NCBI RefSeq assembly: GCF_007990935.1
Contig: NZ_BJXJ01000027.1
Coordinates: 1-56,124, forward strand
DNA: 56,124 nt
DNA from: Vibrio sagamiensis NBRC 104589
Lineage (GTDB): Bacteria > Pseudomonadota > Gammaproteobacteria > Enterobacterales > Vibrionaceae
Direction: 5' to 3'
This document shows positions 18,581 through 26,501 of this stretch, piece by piece (positions within the stretch are counted from its first letter, which is position 1; each line of letters opens with the position of its first letter). The position numbers and the translations under genes are program-made. The notes beneath the pieces are model-generated. The model did not search any database. It saw nothing but the letters and a program-made list of their open reading frames with translations, and was not told where the DNA came from.

Positions 18581-19144
18581 TCAAAAATAAAAAACATCCA
18601 AAGTAGCATGCGCATAAAAACTACCCGCTTCTAATGGTTTACTATCACGATTGTATAGTGTTGATAAAAAAGTAAATAAAAATGAACCATTACCATTTTC
18701 TGACATACCATCAATCAAAGGGCTGCCATATTGCCCGCCTTTACCTGATCCGATTAATAACTGAGTATCTCTCGTATCACCCTGCCAAAGTTGGATTCCA
18801 AAACCATCGTAGTTTTGCTCAGATGAAAGTGACGCCTTCAGAATATTTTCATAAGATTCAGGATTCCAATTTAATGTCTCCCCGAGCACCTTAATAAATA
18901 CCGAAGTGTAAGGCGAGCAAGAAACAGGGATTGTGGTTAGAATAGCAGCATCATCAATTTCATTGACATTGACCGTCTTAAAATCAACTGAAATTGTATT
19001 TCCATTATTAACAGTGCAGGGAATCATAAGTAAATTACCTGTTACAGTAATTGGAATGTCATCTGCTCTAGCGCTAGAGTTTAAAGAAGACAAAAATAAT
19101 AATAACCCCATTGCCATTACATTAGATATTATTATTTTACTCAT
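18581..19144 (-). CDS. Minor fimbrial subunit
   Basis: 187 aa from the ATG at 19144; this ATG overlaps the previous gene's stop by 8 bp and has GAGGTG just upstream. Signal peptide to about residue 29 (SSARADDIP). Pilin-type features: ITVTGNLLMIPCTVNNGNTISVDF near the N-terminus, a second Cys in TTIPVSCSP, and a C-terminal beta-strand ending HATLDVFYF, the usual chaperone/donor-strand contact. Probable adaptor between shaft and tip. Confidence 0.85.
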   Translation of the reverse strand: MSKIIISNVMAMGLLLFLSSLNSSARADDIPITVTGNLLMIPCTVNNGNTISVDFKTVNVNEIDDAAILTTIPVSCSPYTSVFIKVLGETLNWNPESYENILKASLSSEQNYDGFGIQLWQGDTRDTQLLIGSGKGGQYGSPLIDGMSENGNGSFLFTFLSTLYNRDSKPLEAGSFYAHATLDVFYF

Positions 19145-19685
19145 AACGCACCTCGAATGTTGCTCTAGCGGAGTAGTTATCAGCAACAACACTTTTGTTT
19201 TCTAAAGCATCAGGGGTACTTTTAATAAACGCTGAGAAATTTACAGTTATATTTTCGTCATTTATCTCAATGGGATACCCAGAGTCACCCTCTCCAATTG
19301 TGACTAACTCACCTTGTTCATCAAGAACTCCAAGACCTATCTTGCCTTCATTTTGACCGGAGACTTTGAGGTATTTGTGCTGTAAATTACCCATGCCTTC
19401 TTCAGTTTCACCATTGAAATAAATACTTATTGCGCCAGCTTGATTAAGGTTACAGTTTATAAGCTTAATTTGAAAAGGCATTTCAACTGATTTACCAGGC
19501 AGATAATTCATATTTAATGCAGGTATATCACGTAAAGTGACATCTATATCAGAGTTGTTGGGATCTATTATACAAGGCGAGTCCAGCAGCTCACCTTTAA
19601 AGTTCATATCAACTGCAAATGAATGAAAAGAGAAGCTGAATAAAAACAGTGATATATAAGCGTTGAAACGTATCATACTTTTCAT
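19137..19685 (-). CDS. Minor fimbrial subunit
   Basis: 182 aa. Signal peptide to about residue 24. Pilin fold: FKGELLDSPCIIDPNNSDIDV with first Cys, second Cys in KLINCNLNQ, and a terminal strand ARATFEVRYE with the alternating hydrophobic pattern and penultimate Tyr bound by the chaperone. AGG lies only 1 nt before the first ATG, so the second ATG (19676) may be the true start. Overlaps the next gene by 8 bp. Confidence 0.87.
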   Translation of the reverse strand: MKSMIRFNAYISLFLFSFSFHSFAVDMNFKGELLDSPCIIDPNNSDIDVTLRDIPALNMNYLPGKSVEMPFQIKLINCNLNQAGAISIYFNGETEEGMGNLQHKYLKVSGQNEGKIGLGVLDEQGELVTIGEGDSGYPIEINDENITVNFSAFIKSTPDALENKSVVADNYSARATFEVRYE

Positions 19686-19695
19686 ACCTAAATAT

Positions 19696-20424
19696 TTACT
19701 TCTTAACCTTACAGGTTTTTCTTAAGCAATTAAATTCTAAGACCTTAGTTCCACCCCAATCATTGATATAAGAAAGATAGAATTGCTTGCCTAAATTTTT
19801 ATCTAAGAACTTATCACTTTTAGGTTCAATCATAAAAGGTTTGAAGTCATAACTGTTTTGTTTATCTGCTGAGCCAGAAACACCAATCACAGAGATATAA
19901 TAAGGAGTAGGGTTTTTTATAACATAACCCTTAGCTTGTGCTTCACCAATCAATTCCTCTTGCCATATATAATTTTTTCCTGGCAAGATCGATTCAGGTC
20001 GATAGAAAAATTTTATTTTTGTTTGAAGAGCGATCTGGAGTGAATTACTTTGATCGCTTTTGGGTGGAACTTCTCTTAAGTTAAAGTAATATAATGACTC
20101 TCTATCTGTGGGTAAGTCTTTTATTAAATTTGACTGTGAAATACGAACTGAACTTTTCTGACCGGGTTCAATTCTCTGAACCATAGGAGAAACAATAAAA
20201 GGACCAATACGTACTTTATTGAATTCACTGTCTTCCAGCCAAGACTGTGCAAGATAGGGAGATAATTCATTATCATTTTTGACAGTCAAGGATATGGCTT
20301 TTTTATCACCGGGAAAAATCACTCGGGTTCTATCCAGTGAAACCGCAGCTAAGCAAAGTCCTGGTAAAGTAGCCAGAATAGAAAAAGTCATTAGCTTCTT
20401 CAATTTACTGTTTATCAACAACAT
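19696..20424 (-). CDS. Periplasmic fimbrial chaperone (PapD-like)
   Basis: 242 aa. Signal peptide to about residue 26 (GLCLAAVSLDRTRVIF). Two immunoglobulin-like domains. The conserved Arg in LDRTRVIF and Lys in LQTKIKFFYRP are the subunit-anchoring pair of this family. ESLYYFNLREVPP is the domain-1 signature. The short F1-G1 region places it with FGS chaperones that serve rod-like fimbriae. GGAG lies 8 nt before ATG. It caps pilins and takes them to the usher encoded directly upstream. Confidence 0.95.
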   Translation of the reverse strand: MLLINSKLKKLMTFSILATLPGLCLAAVSLDRTRVIFPGDKKAISLTVKNDNELSPYLAQSWLEDSEFNKVRIGPFIVSPMVQRIEPGQKSSVRISQSNLIKDLPTDRESLYYFNLREVPPKSDQSNSLQIALQTKIKFFYRPESILPGKNYIWQEELIGEAQAKGYVIKNPTPYYISVIGVSGSADKQNSYDFKPFMIEPKSDKFLDKNLGKQFYLSYINDWGGTKVLEFNCLRKTCKVKK

Positions 20425-20458
20425 AACTTTTTCTCCAATTTAAAATTCTTAATAAAGA

Positions 20459-22939
20459 TTATAAGCATTTAAGGTGAATAACTTTATTCACATCAACTGA
20501 TTCAGGGGTTTGAACATGACATTGTTGGCCATAAAAATTAACCGATAAGGTTTGACTTGCCTCAAACCCAGTCGCCCAGACAATGCCATCATCACCAATA
20601 ATCCCTAACTCTAAACCTTCTTTATCGTTCAAAGTCGCTCCGAATGGAGCTACTCCGCCATCTTTAAGCTCGATCTCAAGAAAAGCTTTATGGCCTTTGA
20701 TTACTTTGATACTGCGATAACCAATCGCTCCCTCAGTTAAAATAGTTTCAGTATGCGGTTGCTTAGCATCTAAAGTATCGGGCAGTTGACTCATATCAAC
20801 GGAGTGGTCCTCAACTCTATAACTGGATATATTCGAAATAACCGCAAGACCTTGACTGTTCGTTTTTGTGTTTGAGCCACTAATAGGAACGTCTTCGTAG
20901 CCATTTGTATCAATAATCAATCGAGTACTACCTCCGTATCCGCCAGAGTTAGCAGCGAAACCGTACTTACTGAAAGTTAAGCCACCATCAAGAGAGGCAC
21001 CAACAGAAAGATAATCGTCTTTCACATAGTTTGAGTTGAGATTTACGCCAGTGTAGGGCAAGTCATAACTCAAGTAAGTGCCAAACGATTGTGCATTTTC
21101 TCCATCTTCAACCTGATTATATCCAGCTCTTAAGCTGTAGTTACCTTTTGAATCGGCTAAACGGCCACTATAAGTGACATTATGAGTAATCATTTCATCA
21201 CGAATATTAGTGTTGTAACTCACATAGCCAATGTCCAAAGGTATCGATAAGTTAAAGAAGTAAGACGTTTCGTACTTCTTTTGTTTATTGATACTTATCA
21301 ATGTACTACTTTCTGTCAGTGAGCGGGTTGCACTCAAATTAGCTTTTATGTATTTAATTCCAAATGCGTCAAAAGAAGTGCCTAACGAGATATTGTAACT
21401 TTCCGCACTGTTGTCGTCCCAGTATTGAAAGTTTGAGTATTGAACTGATATTGAAGAATTCAACACATCAATATTATGGTTGATATTTGCGCTTATAATG
21501 CTTTTGGTATTGTTGTAAGCAATTGAGTTATCTAGGTAACTGACTAGATCGGGCAAACTGTAGTAATTTCTATCAAAAAATTGATAGCCACTAAAATTAA
21601 TGCTTGTATCCAATTCGCTAAAGTTTTTGGCATAGGCTAGTTTGAAGGAGTTACCCGTTTTGTCATTATCAGAGTTATCAACTTCTGCGTTAGACGTTAG
21701 CATATCTAAAGAAGCGGAACCTAAGGTGCCAAGATTAGTACCAAAACCAAAAGCCCAAGACCTATAATCCTCAGACAATGTTGTACCAGTATGTAGGGTA
21801 ATATTATTACTGTATCCATACTCTATCTCAGCCGTCACAAAGCTGAGATCGTTGGATGAATCCTGTGCTACATCAGTTTTACCTGCATTAAGGCTATAGT
21901 TAAAAGTTCCAGGTCTCAATAAGTATGGTATGGTGTCGGAGCCAACAGTAAAAGAAGCAACATCCCCATTTTGCTCAATCACTTTTACATCAAGGATGCC
22001 TTGTACTGAGTTGAGATCATTGATCTCAAATTCACCCGCAGCAACATTGGTTTCATAAATAAGGTATTTACCACGATAAACTTCAACTTTTGCGTTTGTT
22101 TTAGCTATACCTTGAATTCGTGGTGCATAATCACGAAGTCTTGGAGGGCGCATTCTCTCATCGCTTTTTAAGGAGATACCCGTAAAACTGTAAGGTTGAA
22201 ATATTTCACTACTGAGAAAGCGCTCACCGATAAAGAGTTTTGAGTTGATGGGGCCTAATGCGCGGTAGGCATAAATTTGCTGAAAGTCTATCCCTTCAGA
22301 ATCAATATCAGAGCCAGCAATATCACCGTTATAATTCGCTCGTATTCTCCAAGCGTCAAAATTAAGCCCTGCAGTGCCAGACACTGAGGAGGAGTAAGTA
22401 TCTTTTTTATTTTGATTAGAAGTGTATAAACTGTTTATTCTATAGTCTAAAGTAATACCGTTTATCCCTTCATCCCAGTGTTTATAGGATAACCAACCTC
22501 TTTCTGAATATTCCAGTTTATTTTTGTCAATATTGATGTTTATAACTTGTTTATAGAGATCAATATTGTAATCAATAATTGGTAATTTATTGATATTCAG
22601 GCAGGATTTCTCTTTAAATTTTTCGATAATGTTTGAATTATTTTTTAAGCCAATATTTTTGATTGAATTCTGATCTAAACAAGGAAATGTAGCACCTTCA
22701 CCATTATCAATTTCTTTTACTTCAACATCGACTGGCGCAGTACTAATACGCTCACCATTAACCAATAGTTTAAGAGTATAAAGCCCTGGAAGTATGTAGC
22801 CCTCGTTCGAGAATCTTTCAAAGTTTATTTCTGAACGGTCATTGGCATCAATAAAATCTAGGTTGAACTCAGTAGCATTTGCAGCCGCAACAAAAAAAGT
22901 TGATAATACAATGAGCTTTTTTCTAGTGTACAGTTTCAT
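20459..22939 (-). CDS. Outer membrane fimbrial usher
   Basis: 826 aa, normal for the PapC/FimD family. Signal peptide to about residue 22, then an N-terminal chaperone-binding domain (FNLDFIDANDRSEINFERF, GYILPGLYTLKLLVNG, Cys pair), the 24-strand barrel (about 150-650, with RMRPPRLRDYAPRIQGIAKTNA and GEFEINDL), and C-terminal plug-like domains (GVAPFGATLNDKEGLELGIIGDDG) ending in HLKCL. It is the pilus assembly and secretion pore. The coding sequence is markedly AT-rich, like the rest of the fimbrial locus. Confidence 0.96.
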   Translation of the reverse strand: MKLYTRKKLIVLSTFFVAAANATEFNLDFIDANDRSEINFERFSNEGYILPGLYTLKLLVNGERISTAPVDVEVKEIDNGEGATFPCLDQNSIKNIGLKNNSNIIEKFKEKSCLNINKLPIIDYNIDLYKQVININIDKNKLEYSERGWLSYKHWDEGINGITLDYRINSLYTSNQNKKDTYSSSVSGTAGLNFDAWRIRANYNGDIAGSDIDSEGIDFQQIYAYRALGPINSKLFIGERFLSSEIFQPYSFTGISLKSDERMRPPRLRDYAPRIQGIAKTNAKVEVYRGKYLIYETNVAAGEFEINDLNSVQGILDVKVIEQNGDVASFTVGSDTIPYLLRPGTFNYSLNAGKTDVAQDSSNDLSFVTAEIEYGYSNNITLHTGTTLSEDYRSWAFGFGTNLGTLGSASLDMLTSNAEVDNSDNDKTGNSFKLAYAKNFSELDTSINFSGYQFFDRNYYSLPDLVSYLDNSIAYNNTKSIISANINHNIDVLNSSISVQYSNFQYWDDNSAESYNISLGTSFDAFGIKYIKANLSATRSLTESSTLISINKQKKYETSYFFNLSIPLDIGYVSYNTNIRDEMITHNVTYSGRLADSKGNYSLRAGYNQVEDGENAQSFGTYLSYDLPYTGVNLNSNYVKDDYLSVGASLDGGLTFSKYGFAANSGGYGGSTRLIIDTNGYEDVPISGSNTKTNSQGLAVISNISSYRVEDHSVDMSQLPDTLDAKQPHTETILTEGAIGYRSIKVIKGHKAFLEIELKDGGVAPFGATLNDKEGLELGIIGDDGIVWATGFEASQTLSVNFYGQQCHVQTPESVDVNKVIHLKCL

Positions 22940-23056
22940 TATTTACCATTAGACCTAATAAAAAATAAGCAAAAAACAACATTATTAATAGTAGACAAAG
23001 TGCAGACGTTTTGGTGGGTTTTTCTAAGGAAAAGCAGTTTCTAAAAACACAAAGTG

Positions 23057-23086
23057 TAAGGGAAGAAGTACCGACTTCTTCCCTTA
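23057..23086 (-). terminator. Strong hairpin between pilin and usher genes (attenuator or mRNA stabiliser)
   Basis: TAAGGGAAGAAGT (23057-23069) and ACTTCTTCCCTTA (23074-23086) form a perfect 13-bp stem with a 4-nt loop, 10 nt after the major pilin stop on the minus strand. Transcription then passes a small ACAC-TTT-GTGT hairpin with a T5 run. This arrangement should either stop most transcripts after the pilin gene or protect the pilin mRNA 3' end, giving much more pilin than usher. Confidence 0.75.
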
Positions 23087-23095
23087 ATTTCAACT

Positions 23096-23641
23096 TTATT
23101 GGTAAGTTAGTGTGAAGGTTGCTTCTGTATTAAAGTCACCTTCTGTAACAGTACCGCCGTCTGATTTTGCAGCAATTGCATAAAAGTGCAGTGTATTCAT
23201 CCAGCTATCTTCACCAGCGCCGAAATTACTTTCAATTGCTGTATCCATTTCAACAGGCTCTTCGCTGTCAGTGAACATTTTTACTACTACGTCACCAGCA
23301 TCGCCACGTGTTAGAAGTTCGTCAGTTTTACCCTGAGCAGTACGACCGTTAAAAGAAATGCTTACCTTGTTCTGAGCACCGTCTTCATTTGATATCTGAC
23401 AGTTCACTAATTCGATTTCAAACTCTTGACGTTCAGACTGACCGCCAGCATTTAAATTTTCAAGGCCAATTTGACCAAGATTTACATTTTGATTTAAAGA
23501 GTCAGCAGAAATACCACATGGAGTATCTGTTACTGCACCTTCAAAATTAATGCGACCAGGCTCAGCAGCATTTACCATTGCGCCAGAAGTAGCCGCAGTT
23601 ACTGCCATAGTAATAAGCAGTTTATTAAATGAAGTTTTCAT
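23096..23641 (-). CDS. Major fimbrial subunit (pilin)
   Basis: 181 aa. Signal peptide to about residue 25 (MVNAAEPGRINFEG). Type-1-like pilin: first Cys in TDTPCGISADSLNQNVNLGQ, second in VELVNCQI-type strand (IELVNCQISN), and C-terminal TEATFTLTYQ with the penultimate Tyr. Position right before the usher, abundance-type hairpin after it and small size make it the likely shaft subunit. It is a close paralogue of the 24883 gene; the two share FEGxVTxTPCGISADSLNQ and the ERQEFEI block. Confidence 0.93.
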   Translation of the reverse strand: MKTSFNKLLITMAVTAATSGAMVNAAEPGRINFEGAVTDTPCGISADSLNQNVNLGQIGLENLNAGGQSERQEFEIELVNCQISNEDGAQNKVSISFNGRTAQGKTDELLTRGDAGDVVVKMFTDSEEPVEMDTAIESNFGAGEDSWMNTLHFYAIAAKSDGGTVTEGDFNTEATFTLTYQ

Positions 23642-24317
23642 ATTTAATATCTCGATCGTTTAGATTAATAATTCATTAGGCTGCTTTAGCCCGTCGGTAT
23701 GGAATATATTTTCCATATCTTAAGTCGCATTGTCAATGAATGTTATCTTCAACTTATAAACCAAAAAAAACAAATCATCACAAACTAAAAACAAAAACTA
23801 ACAAAGCCATGACACACTTTAAATAAATAACAGTGAGATGCATTACTGTATACATTTATTTCAATCACTTAGATAACAAAAATCATATATAAAAGCAGCC
23901 AAACGTAAAATAGAAATCTTACTTAAAGCTCACTTTTAAATAATCTATTGACATACAAATCACAAATAAATATTAAAAACTTTGCTCTACTAGTAAAAAT
24001 TAAAATTTATTCTTTGATATCGAACTAAGATAGCAATGATGTTAAAGCCTAAAAGTTAACAGTTAAAAGTTAACAATCTAACTATTATGATTAATAAAAT
24101 AATTAGATTGAAAGTATGTCTAGGTAACATCAAACAGTTTTTAGCTTCTGTAAATTACAAAAGTGGAAAGTAACTATAGCTTTAATAATTTCCCCCTATA
24201 GCTAGAGAAATTATCTTAAACGTTGGTTTTATTTCTGGCTAGATAACTAAAAATACAACAAGTTGAATATCTCACACCTTTAAAAAGATTAAAATATGAG
24301 AATTAGGAGGTAAGATC
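23642..24317. other. AT-rich upstream region of the major pilin gene
   Basis: About 675 bp of very AT-rich DNA that should hold the pilin promoter. It contains a direct repeat AAAAGTTAACA at 24051-24061 and 24065-24075 (14-bp period), followed by an inverted repeat AATCTAA (24075-24081) / TTAGATT (24103-24109). These could bind a regulator or H-NS-like silencer. No gene is supported. Confidence 0.5.
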
Positions 24318-24478
24318 TCTACACCCATATGACTTCAAACAGCTATGTTTCGCAAACAACCTATGGAAGAATGCAACGATAAAGCCTTTGAGAAATAAAA
24401 ATAGCGCATAAAGCACTGCGAAATCACAAAGAAGATCAGAGGATATATGACTAAGTGACTTCAAGGTGCTTGGGTATA
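24318..24478. repeat. Degenerate copy of a MITE-like intergenic repeat
   Basis: The left end (ACACCCATATGACTTCAAA) and right end (AAGTGACTTCAAGGTGCTTGGGTATA region) resemble the termini of the better copy that abuts it at 24477. The centre differs, so it is an older or different member. It is joined head to tail with the next copy through the perfect 18-bp palindrome CTTGGGTATATACCCAAG (24469-24486). Confidence 0.5.
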
Positions 24479-24760
24479 TACCCAAGTAACCTCAAGATAC
24501 TGTGTTCAGCGAGATGACCTTATCTCTCAGGCGCGGCAACGATTCGGAGATATAGTCGTTCTACATTGAGAATCGTTAACAAAGTATGAGAGTTAAGGTC
24601 ACTCGCCCTTTGGGAGCGTGTCACTGAGCCAACTTCTTGCGTCAGACAACCGTTCTTCTAACAAAAAATGAAATAGAATACTATTCCGCTTCGTTGTCTT
24701 ACTTGAATTCAACTCAGTGACCTCGCTCTGAATCAAGCATCTTGAAGTCACTTGGGTATA
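24477..24760. repeat. MITE-like element with 24-bp terminal inverted repeats
   Basis: 284 bp. The left end, beginning TATACCCAAGTAACCTCAAG (24477-24500), and the reverse complement of the right end, beginning TATACCCAAGTGACTTCAAG (24737-24760), agree at 21 of 24 positions. Nested inside are three more inverted repeats: TGACCTTA/TAAGGTCA (24515-24522, 24594-24601), AACGATTC/GAATCGTT (24538-24545, 24570-24577) and about GAGCGTGTCACTGAG/CTCAGTGACCTCGCTC (24613-24627, 24712-24727). No coding frame for a transposase. It would fold into a large structure if transcribed. Confidence 0.7.
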
Positions 24761-24816
24761 AAGGAAGATGTATTTTAAAAGAGGAATCAAACTTGAGGGA
24801 AGGCATTTTAACTACA

Positions 24817-24863
24817 TCACCCCAGGATGCTAGATTTAATACATCTTGGGGTGACTTGGGTAT
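24817..24863 (-). repeat. Short repeat-derived hairpin after the upstream pilin gene
   Basis: TCACCCCAGGATG (24817-24829) and CATCTTGGGGTGA (24842-24854) pair over 13 positions with one G-T. The right arm continues into CTTGGGTATA, the terminal sequence of the MITE-like family, so this looks like a minimal or truncated copy. It sits 20-65 bp past the stop of the 24883 pilin gene on the minus strand and could act as its transcription end point, though no clear T run follows. Confidence 0.6.
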
Positions 24864-24882
24864 ATCTTAAAAAAGTATCAGC

Positions 24883-25428
24883 TTACTCGTAGCGAAGTGT
24901 AAAAGTAGCTTCTCCACTAAAATTACCGTCAAGTACACCGTAGATACCCGTTCTCTTTGCTGCAACAGCATAGAAATGTAGTGTATTAATATAGCTATTA
25001 CTAGGACCAATTTCAGTCGGATCTAGCTCTTCACCTAATTGGATTTGCTGCTCACCTTCGGTAAACATTTTAATAACGACGTCACCAGCATCACCATGAG
25101 CGAGTAACTCTCCATGGTTCTCTTCTGAAACATCACCTCTAAAAGTGACTGCCACTTTATTTTCATTTTCAATTTGGCAATTTACTAGTTTGATTTCAAA
25201 TTCTTGACGTTCAGAATTACCGCCATGCATTAAGTTTGCACGACTCACTTGGCCAAAGTCCACCGTTTGATTAAGAGAGTCTGCAGAAATTCCACAAGGA
25301 GTATTGGTCACCGAACCCTCGAAGTTAATCTTTCCAGGTTCACCTGATGCATTTACCGTAAAGCTTGAAATTGCAGCACTTACAATTGTGGAAATCAATA
25401 ATTTATTCATTAACAATTTCATTTTCAA
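24883..25428 (-). CDS. Second fimbrial subunit, paralogue of the major pilin
   Basis: 181 aa, equal in length to the 23096 pilin and similar throughout: shared INFEGSVTNTPCGISADSLNQ block, SERQEFEIKLVNCQI, HGDAGDVVIKMFTEGE, YINTLHFYAVAAK and C-terminal EATFTLRYE. Signal peptide to about residue 28. It lies upstream of the operon but is cut off from it by 1.2 kb of repeats and its own downstream hairpin, so it is probably transcribed separately. It may be an alternative shaft subunit or a silent reservoir for antigenic change; both are inference. Confidence 0.9.
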   Translation of the reverse strand: MKMKLLMNKLLISTIVSAAISSFTVNASGEPGKINFEGSVTNTPCGISADSLNQTVDFGQVSRANLMHGGNSERQEFEIKLVNCQIENENKVAVTFRGDVSEENHGELLAHGDAGDVVIKMFTEGEQQIQLGEELDPTEIGPSNSYINTLHFYAVAAKRTGIYGVLDGNFSGEATFTLRYE

Positions 25429-25807
25429 CTCTCTAAAAATAAGTTAAACAATAATTTTTTAGAGCGATTAAGCTCTTTAAATATGCAGCTTATTTTCTAC
25501 ATATAAGATGTATTGTCAATGAACCTTATTGATTTAAACTTACCCTCACCCCCTACATTTACTACAAATAAAGAACATTTCTTTACACAAACATGACAAT
25601 AACAACAAAAAGAAAAACAAAAAAAATCCCCGTCTCATACATATCAATAAGTTACATTCTTTAAAATCTGATTCGCTCAGCTCACTCAAAAACATAACCC
25701 TGACTTTCCATATCACTTATAAAAAATAAATCACAGATATATTTTTAGTCTATTGCTCTTTTAAGATTGAAGGTGAGTCCCTTGTACAGGAATAGCTAAG
25801 GGGATAG
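25429..25807. other. AT-rich region upstream of the second pilin gene
   Basis: Very AT-rich DNA with A tracts (for example 25605-25625). It presumably holds the promoter of the 24883 pilin gene. Nothing coding is seen. Confidence 0.5.
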
Positions 25808-25995
25808 GCACTTTTAGGTAGCTTGGGTATAAACAGCTTTAACGAAGTGTCGTGGATCTAAATTGAGGAAAGGTGAATTATGATTGATAAAGTTCTGATC
25901 CAAATTAAAAGATGAACATCAGCTATCAATGCTTTTATAACCACGTAACCTCAAGGTACTATGTTCAGCGAGACGACTTGAGGTCACTTAGATAT
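25808..25995. repeat. Further degenerate copies of the MITE-like repeat
   Basis: Two fragments. At 25808-25832 a right-end-like sequence (TTAGGTAGCTTGGGTATA). At 25941-25995 a short copy: GTAACCTCAAG (25945-25955) pairs with CTTGAGGTCAC (25977-25987) with one mismatch, and the loop carries TGTTCAGCGAGACGAC, which matches TGTTCAGCGAGATGAC at 24502-24517 in the full copy at 15 of 16 positions. This shows a common source. Confidence 0.6.
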
Positions 25996-26003
25996 TGGGT
26001 TAA

Positions 26004-26351
26004 TTACCTTTTAGGTTGTTGATAGGTTTTACCAGCTGATTTATAAGTCTCTTTAGGTTTAATTTCAAAAAAGGTCTCGAAAAACCATGCTGCAAACTTA
26101 ATTAAATGTTCGCCTTCATTCATCACATGCTCAACAAACTCGGTTTCCTCGCCTGATTCGTTCTCTTGCATGGTAATATGGTAGATTCGTCTTTCACCTG
26201 CAACTTCTGCAAGCCCAAATTGTCCTTTCAGAGATTGCGCAGCAAACGCAATTTCTTCTTCTGAGCACTCGCCTAAAAAGCTCAGTGCTTCGACAAGCGT
26301 TTCTTTTTGACAAAGTTGCTGAAGTAGTATTTCAAATTCATTTTGTTGCAT
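26004..26351 (-). CDS. Hypothetical acidic protein
   Basis: 115 aa with no signal peptide or membrane helix. The N-terminal 80 residues are acidic and mostly helical (MQQNEFEILLQQL, GECSEEEIAFAAQSL); the C-terminus is basic (SAGKTYQQPKR). AGGTGA lies 6-7 nt before ATG, so translation is likely. I do not recognise the family. It lies between the fimbrial locus and the M23 peptidase, both more than 100 bp away, with no sign of shared function. Confidence 0.65.
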   Translation of the reverse strand: MQQNEFEILLQQLCQKETLVEALSFLGECSEEEIAFAAQSLKGQFGLAEVAGERRIYHITMQENESGEETEFVEHVMNEGEHLIKFAAWFFETFFEIKPKETYKSAGKTYQQPKR

Positions 26352-26501
26352 CGTTTCACCTGAGATTATACATTATATCTATTTTACATAGAGCAAAGGT
26401 TACGGGATAAAATTAAGATATTCATATATTAGAAAGGGAAGAAACGGCTTGCAAGACTAACCTACCAAACCGTTTGAAGTCATATAAAAGGAATATCTAA
26501 G

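Noticed and set aside
24051..24109. Repeats upstream of the major pilin as a CRISPR or invertible fim switch
   Set aside because: Only two short direct repeats with a 14-bp period and a 7-bp inverted repeat; no array, no recombinase gene nearby and no long invertible segment.
24303..24790. Short minus-strand frames (60-63 aa) in the repeat region
   Set aside because: They lie within the palindromic repeats and lack ribosome-binding sites; a transposase reading is not supported.
17478..25428. Fimbrial locus as part of a prophage or integrative island
   Set aside because: No integrase, tRNA or attachment repeats were seen at its borders; only AT-richness and repeats hint at transfer.
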